Position numbers and translations under genes: made by a program. 28,750 nucleotides of DNA, from contig SXIE01000170.1 in NCBI GenBank assembly GCA_005772945.1, positions 1 through 28,750 of the forward strand, in the 5' to 3' direction. Position 1 is the first letter of the stretch. Each line of letters opens with the position of its first letter. Shown one piece after another: positions 13,199-20,925 of the stretch. The notes below the pieces were generated by a model. It was not told where the DNA came from. It ran no database searches and worked only from the letters and a program-made list of their open reading frames with translations. Origin of the DNA: Pseudomonadota bacterium. Lineage in GTDB: Bacteria; Myxococcota; UBA9042; PHBI01.

Positions 13199-15322
13199 AT
13201 GACGTCGAAGTCTTCGTGGCTCCTGCTTCCTTGCGCATGGCTCGTCGTGGCGGCGTGCGAGAAGGGACCCAAGCCCAACCAAGGCGGTGCCCATCAAGGC
13301 ACCGGCGCGCCGCAGGCGACCAAGCGCGTGGGTGGCGGGAAGAAGCCGCTGCCCACGGTGGGTGCGGGCAAGAGCGGGCAGGGTGGCGGGACGAACGCAG
13401 GTGATCCGACGTCGGCGCCGCCGGGAACGCCGGACGATCCGATTGCGGATCCGCCAAACGGCGGCAGTCTCGCGACCGAGCTCGCGCGCATCTACGTGGC
13501 CTGGACCGCCGAAGAAAAGGCCGTCCTCGGCGACTTCAGTGGGCGCCTCGAGGCCGCGATCGGCAAGGCGCCGGCCGTCTTTCAGCGGCCCACGCGCACG
13601 CTCTACACCAAGGGGGGCAACCACTTCCTGTTCGCCGACGGCGGGCAGTTGACCGAGGGCGGGGCCTTGCTCGTCGAGGCGCTCGGCGCGGTCCCGAGCC
13701 ACGGACTCGACCCCAAGCCCTACGCGCTCGACCAGCTCAGCCAGGCGGCCAAGGCGTTCGCCGACGCCAGCGCCGCTGCCCAGGCCGCCGCGACGGTGCC
13801 CGGGGGCGAGCAGAAGCTGTGGCGCTTCATCGTCGATCATCGCGGCAAATCGGAAGCGCAGCTCGCCGCGGCGCTCGACGGCGCCGATCTCGGTGGGGCC
13901 GATCTCGCGTCGCTCTCGGAGGCGCGCAAGCGCGTCAATGCGGTGCTTGCGTCGCAGCGTGCGCTCAATGCGTCGCTCGTCGAGCTCGACGCAGGGCTCG
14001 CCTGGCGGCTCTATCGCTTCGTCTACGACATGCGCTTCGCGCGCCGCGCGCACCCGTTTGTCGCGGACACGAACGACGAGGCCGGGCTCGCGCGCATCGG
14101 GGCGCAGGTCGAGACGTTCGTGCAGGCCGTCGATCTCGGGGCGCCCGGCGCGGTGGGCAAGCTCCTCGCGTCGGTCGTTCCCGTGTTTCCGGATTACGAG
14201 CCGACGCGGCAGGCGCTCGCCCGTTATCGCCACTACGCCGAGCTCTACCCGACGATGGACGAGCTTCCGAAGGAGGTCGAGAAGCTCGCGCCGCCCAAGA
14301 ACGCCAAGACCAAGCCGGGCAAGGACGCCGAGCTGATCAAGCGGCTCGAGGCGCGCCTGGTCCAGGAGGAATACCTGACGGGCGAGCCGACCGGGATCTA
14401 CGGGCCCGAGCTCGCGGCGGCCGTGACGGCGTACCAGGAGACGCATCAGATCAAAGCGACCGGCAAGATGGACAAGGTCATGCGCACGTCGCTGAATCGG
14501 TCCTATGCCGAGCGCGCGCAGCTGCTTCAGCTCTCGCTCCAGCGCTACCGCGAGAGCGATCTTCATCAGGGCCAGTTCCGTCTCGGCGAGGTCCCGATGC
14601 GCGTGCGCGTCAACATCCCGTCGATGGAGGCGCGCTTCTACCAAGGCACCGAGCTCGTCCGCCGCCATCGCGTGATCGTGGGCAACAACGACACCGAGAC
14701 CGAGGCGCAGACCGGGAAGCGCGGCAAGCTCAACCAGACGCGCCTCCTCACGGCCGAGATGCAGGTGGTCGTCCTCAACCCGACGTGGAATGTGCCCAAG
14801 CGCATCAAGGAGCAGGAGCTCGACACGCTTCTGGTCGACGAGCCCGACTACTACGAGACGCACAACTTCGAGGTGAAGCAGATGCCCGACGGCACCGAGC
14901 AGGTCGTGCAGCGCCCGGGTCCCGGCAATGCGCTCGGCGAGGTGAAGTTCCTGTTCCCCAATCCCTTCTCGATCTACATGCACGACACGCCCAAGAAGAG
15001 CCTGTTCGAGCGCCCCGTGCGCGCCTTCTCGCATGGCTGCATGCGCACCGAGAACCCGCTCGACCTCGCGCGTTTTCTGCTCATCGAGCATGCGCAGAAG
15101 CTGACCGCCGAGGAGTTCGACGAGGTGCTGCAGAAGCGCGAAGAGAAGCACTTCGCCCTGCCGCAGCGCATCCCGATCTCGACCGACTACGTGACGACGG
15201 GCGTCGACGCGAGCGGGCGCATCGTGTTCTATTCGGACGTCTACGGGTTCGACGCGGCGTACTTCGACGGCAAGACGCCGTTCCGCGCCGACAAGGATTT
15301 TCCGAGCACGATCATCTTCTGA
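13199..15322 (+). CDS. Lipoprotein L,D-transpeptidase, YcbB/LdtD-like
   Basis: A 707-aa precursor with a lipoprotein signal peptide (Val-Ala-Ala-Cys, C20) and a Gly/Pro-rich linker (21-95). A helical scaffold domain spans about 100-370 and a peptidoglycan-binding domain about 376-432. A YkuD catalytic domain (about 468-640) contains SHGCMR, with H612 and the nucleophile C614. Order and length fit YcbB/LdtD enzymes, which make 3-3 cross-links or attach proteins to peptidoglycan from tetrapeptide donors. The conserved NPTWNVP segment lies near the start of the capping subdomain. The ATG at 13199 is followed at once by the signal peptide and preceded by GCGAGG. Lipid anchoring is less usual than the single N-terminal helix of E. 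coli YcbB. A small acidic protein gene follows 18 bp later. Confidence 0.9.
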   Translation: MTSKSSWLLLPCAWLVVAACEKGPKPNQGGAHQGTGAPQATKRVGGGKKPLPTVGAGKSGQGGGTNAGDPTSAPPGTPDDPIADPPNGGSLATELARIYVAWTAEEKAVLGDFSGRLEAAIGKAPAVFQRPTRTLYTKGGNHFLFADGGQLTEGGALLVEALGAVPSHGLDPKPYALDQLSQAAKAFADASAAAQAAATVPGGEQKLWRFIVDHRGKSEAQLAAALDGADLGGADLASLSEARKRVNAVLASQRALNASLVELDAGLAWRLYRFVYDMRFARRAHPFVADTNDEAGLARIGAQVETFVQAVDLGAPGAVGKLLASVVPVFPDYEPTRQALARYRHYAELYPTMDELPKEVEKLAPPKNAKTKPGKDAELIKRLEARLVQEEYLTGEPTGIYGPELAAAVTAYQETHQIKATGKMDKVMRTSLNRSYAERAQLLQLSLQRYRESDLHQGQFRLGEVPMRVRVNIPSMEARFYQGTELVRRHRVIVGNNDTETEAQTGKRGKLNQTRLLTAEMQVVVLNPTWNVPKRIKEQELDTLLVDEPDYYETHNFEVKQMPDGTEQVVQRPGPGNALGEVKFLFPNPFSIYMHDTPKKSLFERPVRAFSHGCMRTENPLDLARFLLIEHAQKLTAEEFDEVLQKREEKHFALPQRIPISTDYVTTGVDASGRIVFYSDVYGFDAAYFDGKTPFRADKDFPSTIIF

Positions 15323-15340
15323 GCGCAGGCAGACGAGGCG

Positions 15341-15592
15341 ATGATGGCCGACGCACAAGGGGCACCGGACGGCGACGTGGACGTCGAGAAAGCGCTCGAG
15401 GGGCTGACGGCGGAGCAGCTCGCCAAGTTCGAGTTCGTCATCAACGAGGACGGCTCGGTGACGTTCGTCGACTTCCCGCCGGAGCTGCTCGACCTGGCCT
15501 ACGCGCTCAACCCGGACGATCCGGTGGTATGTGAACGCCGTTCACTTCTGGCGCCGGCGGGCCCGGCGCCCGAGGTCAAGCCGGAGCCGTGA
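15341..15592 (+). CDS. Small acidic protein, 83 aa
   Basis: Unrecognised. The ATG (two in tandem) has GAGG 5 nt upstream and lies 18 bp after the transpeptidase stop, so co-transcription is likely. Residues 15-60 are acidic and amphipathic, including LTAEQLAKFEFVINEDGSV and DFPPELLDLAYAL, which reads as a compact alpha/beta fold; the last 15 residues are Pro/Ala-rich. There is no signal peptide. Its 3' end overlaps the convergent ArsA-like gene by 17 bp. Position suggests an accessory or regulator of the transpeptidase, but that is only context. Composition and RBS make a real gene likely. Confidence 0.65.
   Translation: MMADAQGAPDGDVDVEKALEGLTAEQLAKFEFVINEDGSVTFVDFPPELLDLAYALNPDDPVVCERRSLLAPAGPAPEVKPEP
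15531..15545. promoter_or_regulatory. Palindrome GTGAAC-N3-GTTCAC at a convergent gene end
   Basis: GTGAACGCCGTTCAC is a perfect 6-bp dyad with a 3-nt centre inside the last codons of the small acidic gene, 31 bp before the ArsA-like stop on the other strand. It could form a terminator stem for either gene or bind a regulator. No U-run follows. Confidence 0.35.
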
Positions 15593-16763
15593 CGCGCTTC
15601 GCGATCGCCGACACCACGTGCTCGGCGTAGCGGGCGAGGGTCTCGATGTCGTGCACGTCGCGCTCGAAGAGCGGCACCGCTGCCACGGGCGAGGCCGCGC
15701 CGAGCGTGCGCCGCAGATCCGCCACCGCGCGCTGGTCGGAGTAAGCGAGGATCTCCCAGGCATGCACCGCCTCCTCGATCGTCTTGGCGACGCGCGCCAG
15801 CACGACGCGGTCCCCGACCGGCGGGGCCTTCGCGAGGATCTCGGCGCCGAGGTCGGTGGCCTCCTCGGGCTCGAGGTACGGCTGCCGCACGCGGTTCACC
15901 AGGATGCCACCGAAGGGCATCTGGCCGCGGAGAAGCTGATCGTGGAAGAACGTCGCCTCGTCGATTGCCGCGCGATCGGTCGAGGTCACGATGACGAACG
16001 CGACGTCGGGCGAGCGCAGGATCTCGCGCACCCGCGCAGCGCGCGCCTTGAAGCCCGCATACATCTCGTGGAACGACTGGATGAACTCGAGCAGGTTCAG
16101 GAGCATGTCGGCGCCGACGAAGCGATTGAGGCCGCGCATGACGAACGTGTTCAGCTTGAGCATGCCCAGGCCGAAGCGCCCCGCGGCCTTGGCCCCCTGG
16201 ACCATCCACTTGGCGGTCTGCGAGCCGAAGAAGTCCTCGAGCCGCTCGGGCGCCGTCAGGAAGTCGAGCGCGTTCGACGTTGGCGGCGTGTCGAGCACGA
16301 TGAGGTCGTACGTCCGCTGCTCGCGGATCTCGTACAGCTTCTCCATCGCCATGTACTCTTGCGAGCCCGCCAGCGCCGTGCTCGCCTGCTGGTAGAACGG
16401 GTTGTTCATGATGCGCTGACGCACATCGGCGTTCGGCGCATAGCGGTCGATCAGCGCGTCGAACGTCGACTTCACGTCGAGCATCATGCCGAAGAGCGCG
16501 CCCTTCTCGCCGTTCGGGCCTGCTTGGAGCGGCACGCCGGCCTCCTCGAATAGGCGATCGTCGATGCGCACCTCGGTGTTGCCGAGCTCCTTGAGCCCGA
16601 GCGCGTTCGCCAAACGGCGCGCCGGATCCACCGTGAGCACGAGGACCTTCTTGCCTTGGCGTGCCGCATGAACGGCGAACGCGGCCGAGGTCGTCGTCTT
16701 GCCGACCCCGCCGGGGCCGACGACGATCAGCGTCTTCTTCGTGTCGAGCAGCTCTGTGAGCAT
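15576..16763 (-). CDS. ArsA/Get3-like ATPase without cysteines
   Basis: A 395-aa single-domain ATPase with the P-loop GPGGVGKTT (16-24), the family motif TVDPARRLANALG (44-56) and a switch II region with LDTPPTSNALDFL. These place it in the anion-transporting ATPase (ArsA/GET3) branch of the SIMIBI class. It contains no cysteine at all, so the arsenite-binding triad of ArsA and the zinc-binding pair of Get3 are both absent, and arsenic transport is unlikely. There is no arsB, arsC or arsR nearby. Related ATPases in myxobacteria often occur in pairs; only one is seen here. The gene begins 18 bp after truA on the same strand. Its ATG directly precedes the P-loop strand, as usual. Confidence 0.85.
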   Translation of the reverse strand: MLTELLDTKKTLIVVGPGGVGKTTTSAAFAVHAARQGKKVLVLTVDPARRLANALGLKELGNTEVRIDDRLFEEAGVPLQAGPNGEKGALFGMMLDVKSTFDALIDRYAPNADVRQRIMNNPFYQQASTALAGSQEYMAMEKLYEIREQRTYDLIVLDTPPTSNALDFLTAPERLEDFFGSQTAKWMVQGAKAAGRFGLGMLKLNTFVMRGLNRFVGADMLLNLLEFIQSFHEMYAGFKARAARVREILRSPDVAFVIVTSTDRAAIDEATFFHDQLLRGQMPFGGILVNRVRQPYLEPEEATDLGAEILAKAPPVGDRVVLARVAKTIEEAVHAWEILAYSDQRAVADLRRTLGAASPVAAVPLFERDVHDIETLARYAEHVVSAIAKRVTAPA

Positions 16764-16781
16764 GGGCGCGGCGGCCTTGGG

Positions 16782-17600
16782 CTAGGACTCGGGCGGGCTC
16801 GGCAGGTCGGTCGTCCCCGGAGGTGGGGCGCCCCGTTTGCCAAGGCGCGGGTAGCCCTCGAAGTGTACCTCCGTCAAGGTCAACCCGCACGCCGGTGCCG
16901 TCGGACCCGCATCCGTCCTGACGCCACTGGCGAGCGCCGTCGCGATCGAGGCCGCCGAGCGCTGTCCGGAGGCCACCTCGACCAGCGTGCCGGCGATGAT
17001 GCGGACCATGTTGCGCAGGAACGCGTTGCCGGTGAGGACGATGGTCACGACGCGATCCGCGCTCGGATCCGAGATGTCGATGGCGTAGATGCGACGCTTG
17101 GTCGTGTGGGCGTCGCAGTGGATGCTGCGAAAGGCGGCGAAGTCGTGCTCGCCGACCAAGAGGGCGGCTCCCTCGCGCATCGCGGCGAGGTCGGGGCGCG
17201 CCTTGGGGCGCCACCAGGTGAAGCGCTGCGAGAGCGCGTGGCGCGGGCCCAGCTGAAGTCGATAGGTGTAGGTCTTGGCGAGCGCCGCGTCGCGTGGGCG
17301 CCAGCCGAGCGGGACCTCGCGCGCGTCGGTCACCGAGAGATCGGCCGGCAAGAGCGAGTTGAGTCCCTTGATGAACCCGGTCGGTCGGATGTGATCGCGC
17401 TCGGTCTCGAAGCTGACCGGCATCATGCGGGCGTGCACGCCCGAGTCCGTGCGCGAGCTCGCGAAGAGCTCCACCGGGTGCCCGACCATTTGCTGGACCG
17501 CGTGGGCGAGCGTCGTCTGGACCGTCCGCTGCTCGGGCTGGTGCTGCCAGCCGGCGAAATCGGTCCCGTCGTATTGGGCGACGAGCAGGATGTTGCGCAT
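16782..17600 (-). CDS. truA: tRNA pseudouridine(38-40) synthase TruA
   Basis: A 272-aa protein with the TruA start pattern LLVAQYDGTDFAGWQ and the catalytic segment RTDSGVHAR, where D52 is the nucleophilic aspartate. Later conserved pieces are FRSIHCDAHTTKR and NAFLRNMVRIIAGTLVEV, both family signatures. It isomerises uridines 38-40 in the tRNA anticodon arm. The ATG shares one base with the stop of the upstream gene (TGATG), so translation is coupled. The C-terminal 15 residues are Pro-rich and dispensable-looking. Full length and intact. Its place after a surface protein and before an ArsA-like ATPase is unusual for truA, which often sits with asd, usg or trpF genes; an Usg-like gene lies just upstream here. 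Confidence 0.95.
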   Translation of the reverse strand: MRNILLVAQYDGTDFAGWQHQPEQRTVQTTLAHAVQQMVGHPVELFASSRTDSGVHARMMPVSFETERDHIRPTGFIKGLNSLLPADLSVTDAREVPLGWRPRDAALAKTYTYRLQLGPRHALSQRFTWWRPKARPDLAAMREGAALLVGEHDFAAFRSIHCDAHTTKRRIYAIDISDPSADRVVTIVLTGNAFLRNMVRIIAGTLVEVASGQRSAASIATALASGVRTDAGPTAPACGLTLTEVHFEGYPRLGKRGAPPPGTTDLPSPPES

Positions 17601-19288
17601 CAGAACTCGAAGGCGAGTCCGAACGAGAACGCGCCGTCCGAAAGGACGATGGCATCGCCGCCACCGAAGTTGTCGAGGCTCGTGTAGCTGTACTCGGCGA
17701 AGATGTAGCTGTTGTTGACGCCGGCCTCCTCGTCGAAGCCGCGTGCCGTGCCGGGCGAGAAGATGTCGAGCAGGAACATGAGGCCGCCGGCCGCGTGCCA
17801 GCCCCAGTTGACGCCGCGCCCCTCGTGGCTCGTCCCGTCGGCGTCGGCGGTGTTGCTGACGTCGTTCTTGCCGTCGGTGGCCCACCAGATCCCGGCGGTG
17901 ACGCCGAACTTGCCGTACGGGACGAGCGGGACGCCGTGCTCGACGGCCAGCCAATCCCACCGATAGATGACGGAGAGGCTGAGTGGCACGAGGTTGAAGC
18001 CGACCTCGTCCGTCGCGGCGGTGCCGTCGACGGCGCGGGCATGGCCATCGGCCCAGCCGTAGCCGAACCCGGCCCCGAGCGCGAGCGTCCCGAAGCCCTG
18101 CCAGAGCTCGTAGTCGAGGTCCATGCGCAGCAGCGTGAGGCCGCCCGTGCCGAAGGCGTCCGCCCATGGGGTTGCGGTCGCGAACTCGGAGTCCACGTCG
18201 GGCAGGTACGAGCCACCGTGCAGCGACAGCATCATCGTGCGCGGCGAGTCGGCGCGTGCATCCGACCCGACCGCGGGGGCGAGGAGCGCCATGGCCAGCG
18301 CGAGTCCGGCAGCCTTCGCGCGCCGCGTGCGCCGCACTCCGAGATACCCCAAAGCAGCCAGCGCGCCGAGGATCCATGCGCCGTTTGTGCCGGCTTCCGT
18401 GGCGCCGCAGCCGCCTGGGTCGCGGCCGCCCGCCGCACGGTAGCCCTCCCAGAAGTCCGTGGTCTGAACCGGGGTCGCCTCCTCGAGCGCGGAGAGCGAC
18501 GACTTGTTGTCGTACTTGTCCACGGCGACGACGCCGACGTAGTAGAGGACGCCGTTCTCGAGCGACGACTCGATCGAATAGCTCAGCGAGCTGATGCCGG
18601 TCTTCTTGCTGGCCGTTGCGAGCGTGGCGTCGGTGAAGGTCGCGTCACTCCAATAGACCTCGTACTCGGTCTCGTCCTCGTCGTTGACCTCGTCGGTCCA
18701 CGCGAGCTCGATACGCTGATCTCCGCCCGTGGCGCTGGTGAGCTCGGGGGCGGTGGGAGCTTCGAGGTCGATGCGGACCTCAATCTTGGAGGAGCTGACC
18801 GAGGTCCCGCCGACAAGCGCCGTGATGACATAGATGGTCGCGGTCCCATCCGTCTTGGCGTCGCAGGCACTGCCGATGAGGTCGTCGAACGTGACCTTGA
18901 ACTCGAACTGGGTGTCGGTCAGATCTTCCTCGGCGGCCACCACGTAGCAGGAGCCGGCCGTCGCGGTCGGGTTGACCGTGCCCGAGTCGCAGGTCTTGCC
19001 GGGCGGCGCGTACGCGACGGCGTACTGGTAGTCGCCGGTCGGCAATGGGTCGATCTTGACTTTGAAGGTGGCCGAGCCGCCGGCGTAGGCTTCGCAGTCC
19101 TCGATGTTGATGGCGTGGGTGGTGTCGCCGACGTCGACGCCGAGGCGGTCATCGAGTGCGCCGGACAGCGATCCGTCCCCGCTGATTCCGACGAAGCTGA
19201 AGTTGGTGATATCGGCTCGCGCGCTCGTGCCGACAAAGGTCGCGAGCGCCGAGAAACCGAGTGCGAAGCGTAGCATGGTCGGCGTCAT
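17600..19288 (-). CDS. FN3 / MYXO-CTERM-like / outer-membrane beta-barrel fusion protein
   Basis: Residues are counted from this ATG (562 aa). A signal peptide with ARA cleavage spans 1-25, a beta-rich domain with several Cys spans 26-175, and an FN3 domain spans about 178-275. Then comes a MYXO-CTERM-like tripartite tail: C294 in a Gly-rich patch, the helix GAWILGALAALGYLGV (303-318) and the basic RRTRR (319-323). The chain continues instead of stopping. A second signal-like hydrophobic stretch ending in ARADS is followed by a 200-residue beta-barrel (349-562) ending in aromatic FGLAFEF, as outer-membrane barrels do; it resembles the MXAN_2562 barrel family. An in-frame GTG at 18337 preceded by CGGA could start the barrel independently. 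The frame is open to 19318, but the ATG at 19288 gives a proper signal peptide. The gene is coupled to truA. Confidence 0.75.
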   Translation of the reverse strand: MTPTMLRFALGFSALATFVGTSARADITNFSFVGISGDGSLSGALDDRLGVDVGDTTHAINIEDCEAYAGGSATFKVKIDPLPTGDYQYAVAYAPPGKTCDSGTVNPTATAGSCYVVAAEEDLTDTQFEFKVTFDDLIGSACDAKTDGTATIYVITALVGGTSVSSSKIEVRIDLEAPTAPELTSATGGDQRIELAWTDEVNDEDETEYEVYWSDATFTDATLATASKKTGISSLSYSIESSLENGVLYYVGVVAVDKYDNKSSLSALEEATPVQTTDFWEGYRAAGGRDPGGCGATEAGTNGAWILGALAALGYLGVRRTRRAKAAGLALAMALLAPAVGSDARADSPRTMMLSLHGGSYLPDVDSEFATATPWADAFGTGGLTLLRMDLDYELWQGFGTLALGAGFGYGWADGHARAVDGTAATDEVGFNLVPLSLSVIYRWDWLAVEHGVPLVPYGKFGVTAGIWWATDGKNDVSNTADADGTSHEGRGVNWGWHAAGGLMFLLDIFSPGTARGFDEEAGVNNSYIFAEYSYTSLDNFGGGDAIVLSDGAFSFGLAFEF

Positions 19289-19296
19289 GGCGCCGC

Positions 19297-19325
19297 ATCG
19301 AAGCAAGCCATATGCCACGCGTCAA
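19297..19325 (-). promoter_or_regulatory. Candidate promoter of the FN3/barrel - truA - ArsA-like operon
   Basis: On the minus strand TTGACG (19320-19325, 5/6) and TTCGAT (19297-19302, 3/6) are 17 bp apart. The predicted start falls next to the ATG at 19288, implying a very short or absent leader and arguing against a start at 19318. Confidence 0.35.
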
Positions 19326-19447
19326 CTGCTCTGGCGGCGGCCGCAGCGATTTCGGTGGGCACCGCGCGCGGCCGCTCGTGGCACGACCAAAGACGCAGGC
19401 GCGCGGGGTGGATGCCGACCGCTCGGAGGGCCGTCGACGCGGCCTGA

Positions 19448-19462
19448 TTGCCAATCTGGCAA
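19448..19462. promoter_or_regulatory. Operator-like palindrome 1 (TTGCCAATCTGGCAA)
   Basis: A 6-bp perfect dyad with a 3-nt centre, sharing 12 of 13 core bases with palindrome 2. It lies about 120 bp upstream of the predicted promoter of the FN3/barrel gene and about 40 bp beyond the Usg-like stop. Confidence 0.55.
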
Positions 19463-19486
19463 ACGTGGCCGACGGGTGGCCGATAG

Positions 19487-19501
19487 CTGCCAATTTGGCA
19501 G
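19487..19501. promoter_or_regulatory. Operator-like palindrome 2 (CTGCCAATTTGGCAG)
   Basis: A perfect 7-bp dyad with a 1-nt centre; its edge is one base from the Usg-like stop codon (19503-19505). Its centre is 39 bp from that of palindrome 1. As RNA it could also be part of a terminator for the Usg-like gene. Confidence 0.55.
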
Positions 19502-19502
19502 T

Positions 19503-20678
19503 TCAGGCGTCGGCTTCGTCGGCCTCGAGCGCCGCCTGCCACGCGGCCAGCATGAGCTGCGCGGCGAGGGCGGTGCGATGCAGCGTGTCGGCCATCGCGA
19601 CCAGCCGGATTTCATGGGGTGCGCCGGCGACCGGATGGTTGAGGCGGACGGGGTCGCGGTCGACGGTGTCGCGCAGGCCGAGCGCGTCGGGCGCGTCGAT
19701 CGCGTCCTCGTCGAGGTCGTCGCTCGCGTCGGGTTCCGCGTCCGCGCCGTCGTCGCGTGCCTCCGCGACGGGCGCGTTTGCCGCGTCCGCACGGTTTTCG
19801 GTCGCGAGCGCGAGCTCCAAGTCCGGGTGCGAGCGGAGCGCGCGCGTCACGGCGTCGACCGACACGGGGCTCGCGAAGCGCAGGGTGATCGTCAAGGCGA
19901 GCCCGGAAAAGACCGGGACCCAGAGCGGCTGAATCGCGATCGTCGGGCCGCCGGGCTTGGCGCCGAGCGCCGGAATCAGGCGCACGAGGTCGTCGATGGC
20001 GCGCGCCTCGAGGACCACCGCGTCGCTGCCCGAGGGGGCGATCACGTTGAAGGCGAGGCCATGCGGGAACGGCCGCGGGTCGAGCACCGGCTGCGAGCTG
20101 AGCAGCCCAACGGCCTGGCGCGAGAGGGCGCCGATGCCGTCGCGCCCCGCATGGGAGGCGCCCATGAGCGCGGTGACCTCGACCGACTGCAGCGCCGGGA
20201 TCGGCATCGCGCGCGTCAGGGCCGCAAGCACGACCGCCTCGAGGATCGGGGCGAGCGTCGAGGCGATTGGGGACGGCAGGACGAAGGCGCGCGCGAGCTC
20301 GTAGTCGGGTTTCGACGAGGCGATGCGCGGCCAGTGGCACGTCGCGGGGTGGTCGAGGCCGGCCGCGGTCGGGGTGGTGCCGAGCGCGCCCGAGGCGTCG
20401 ATGATGCGTGCACCGGCGTGCAAGAGTCGCGGGGCCTCGCGCCGCGCGACGTCGGCCGGACACGCGAGGAGGGCAATGTCGATGTCGCGGGCCGCCACGT
20501 CACCGAGCCCCATGACGGGGAGGGACGCGGCGCGCCAGCGGACCGATTGGCCGGCCGAGCGCGCGCCGGCGATCGGCAGGAAGCGGCCGATCCCGTCGGG
20601 GTCGGTCTCGAGCGCGACCTGGATCTCGCGCCCGAGCGCGCCGGTGATGCCAACGATTGCGACCGCGTCTAATGACAT
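19503..20678 (-). CDS. Usg-like (aspartate-semialdehyde dehydrogenase family) protein, catalytic Cys lost
   Basis: A 391-aa protein with the ASADH N-terminal NAD(P)-binding fold (AIVGITGALGREI, 7-19) and dimerisation-domain features including ASHAGRDGIGALSRQAVGLL. Where true ASADH has the Gly-Asn-Cys nucleophile motif, this protein has LPSPIAS (134-140), with Pro or Ile in place of the Cys. That fits the Usg/Usg-1 group of presumed non-catalytic homologues. Residues 308-345 form a strongly acidic insertion rich in Asp and Ala that is not part of the family fold. AAGGA lies about 5 nt upstream of the ATG. The usg gene lies near truA in many proteobacteria, and truA is two genes downstream here, which supports the assignment. 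Its function is unknown. Confidence 0.8.
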   Translation of the reverse strand: MSLDAVAIVGITGALGREIQVALETDPDGIGRFLPIAGARSAGQSVRWRAASLPVMGLGDVAARDIDIALLACPADVARREAPRLLHAGARIIDASGALGTTPTAAGLDHPATCHWPRIASSKPDYELARAFVLPSPIASTLAPILEAVVLAALTRAMPIPALQSVEVTALMGASHAGRDGIGALSRQAVGLLSSQPVLDPRPFPHGLAFNVIAPSGSDAVVLEARAIDDLVRLIPALGAKPGGPTIAIQPLWVPVFSGLALTITLRFASPVSVDAVTRALRSHPDLELALATENRADAANAPVAEARDDGADAEPDASDDLDEDAIDAPDALGLRDTVDRDPVRLNHPVAGAPHEIRLVAMADTLHRTALAAQLMLAAWQAALEADEADA

Positions 20679-20925
20679 GGGACCTTCCTTGGGGCGGTGT
20701 CATGCGCTGGAATGAACGTCGCGACAAGGCTCTTCGCGATCGCCCGAGCCCAGGACGCACGTCGAGACGTAGTGCGGCAGGGCGCCGGCGGCGCGAGAAT
20801 TGTGGGCCGCCGATGCGGGCCCGCGCTGTCCACCCCCGCGATCGGCGTGGTACTGTGATGGGAGCTGAAGGGCGCTCGCGCGGGCCGCGGGGGGCGCGCA
20901 GTGGGGTTCGTTGGTGGAGCAGACG
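20679..20925. other. 247-bp divergent intergenic region
   Basis: This lies between the divergent Usg-like and TPR genes. A partial dyad (CGCAC ... GTGCG around ACGTCgaGACGT, about 20755-20775) is the only clear structure. I found no promoter better than 3/6 at both boxes and no credible small gene. Confidence 0.4.

Noticed and set aside
15576..16763. Arsenic-resistance ATPase ArsA
   Set aside because: No cysteines, no ars genes; called ArsA/Get3-like only.
15499..18216. 905-codon minus-strand frame
   Set aside because: It is the wrong frame across the ArsA-like, TruA and FN3/barrel genes, all of which have clear motifs in other frames.
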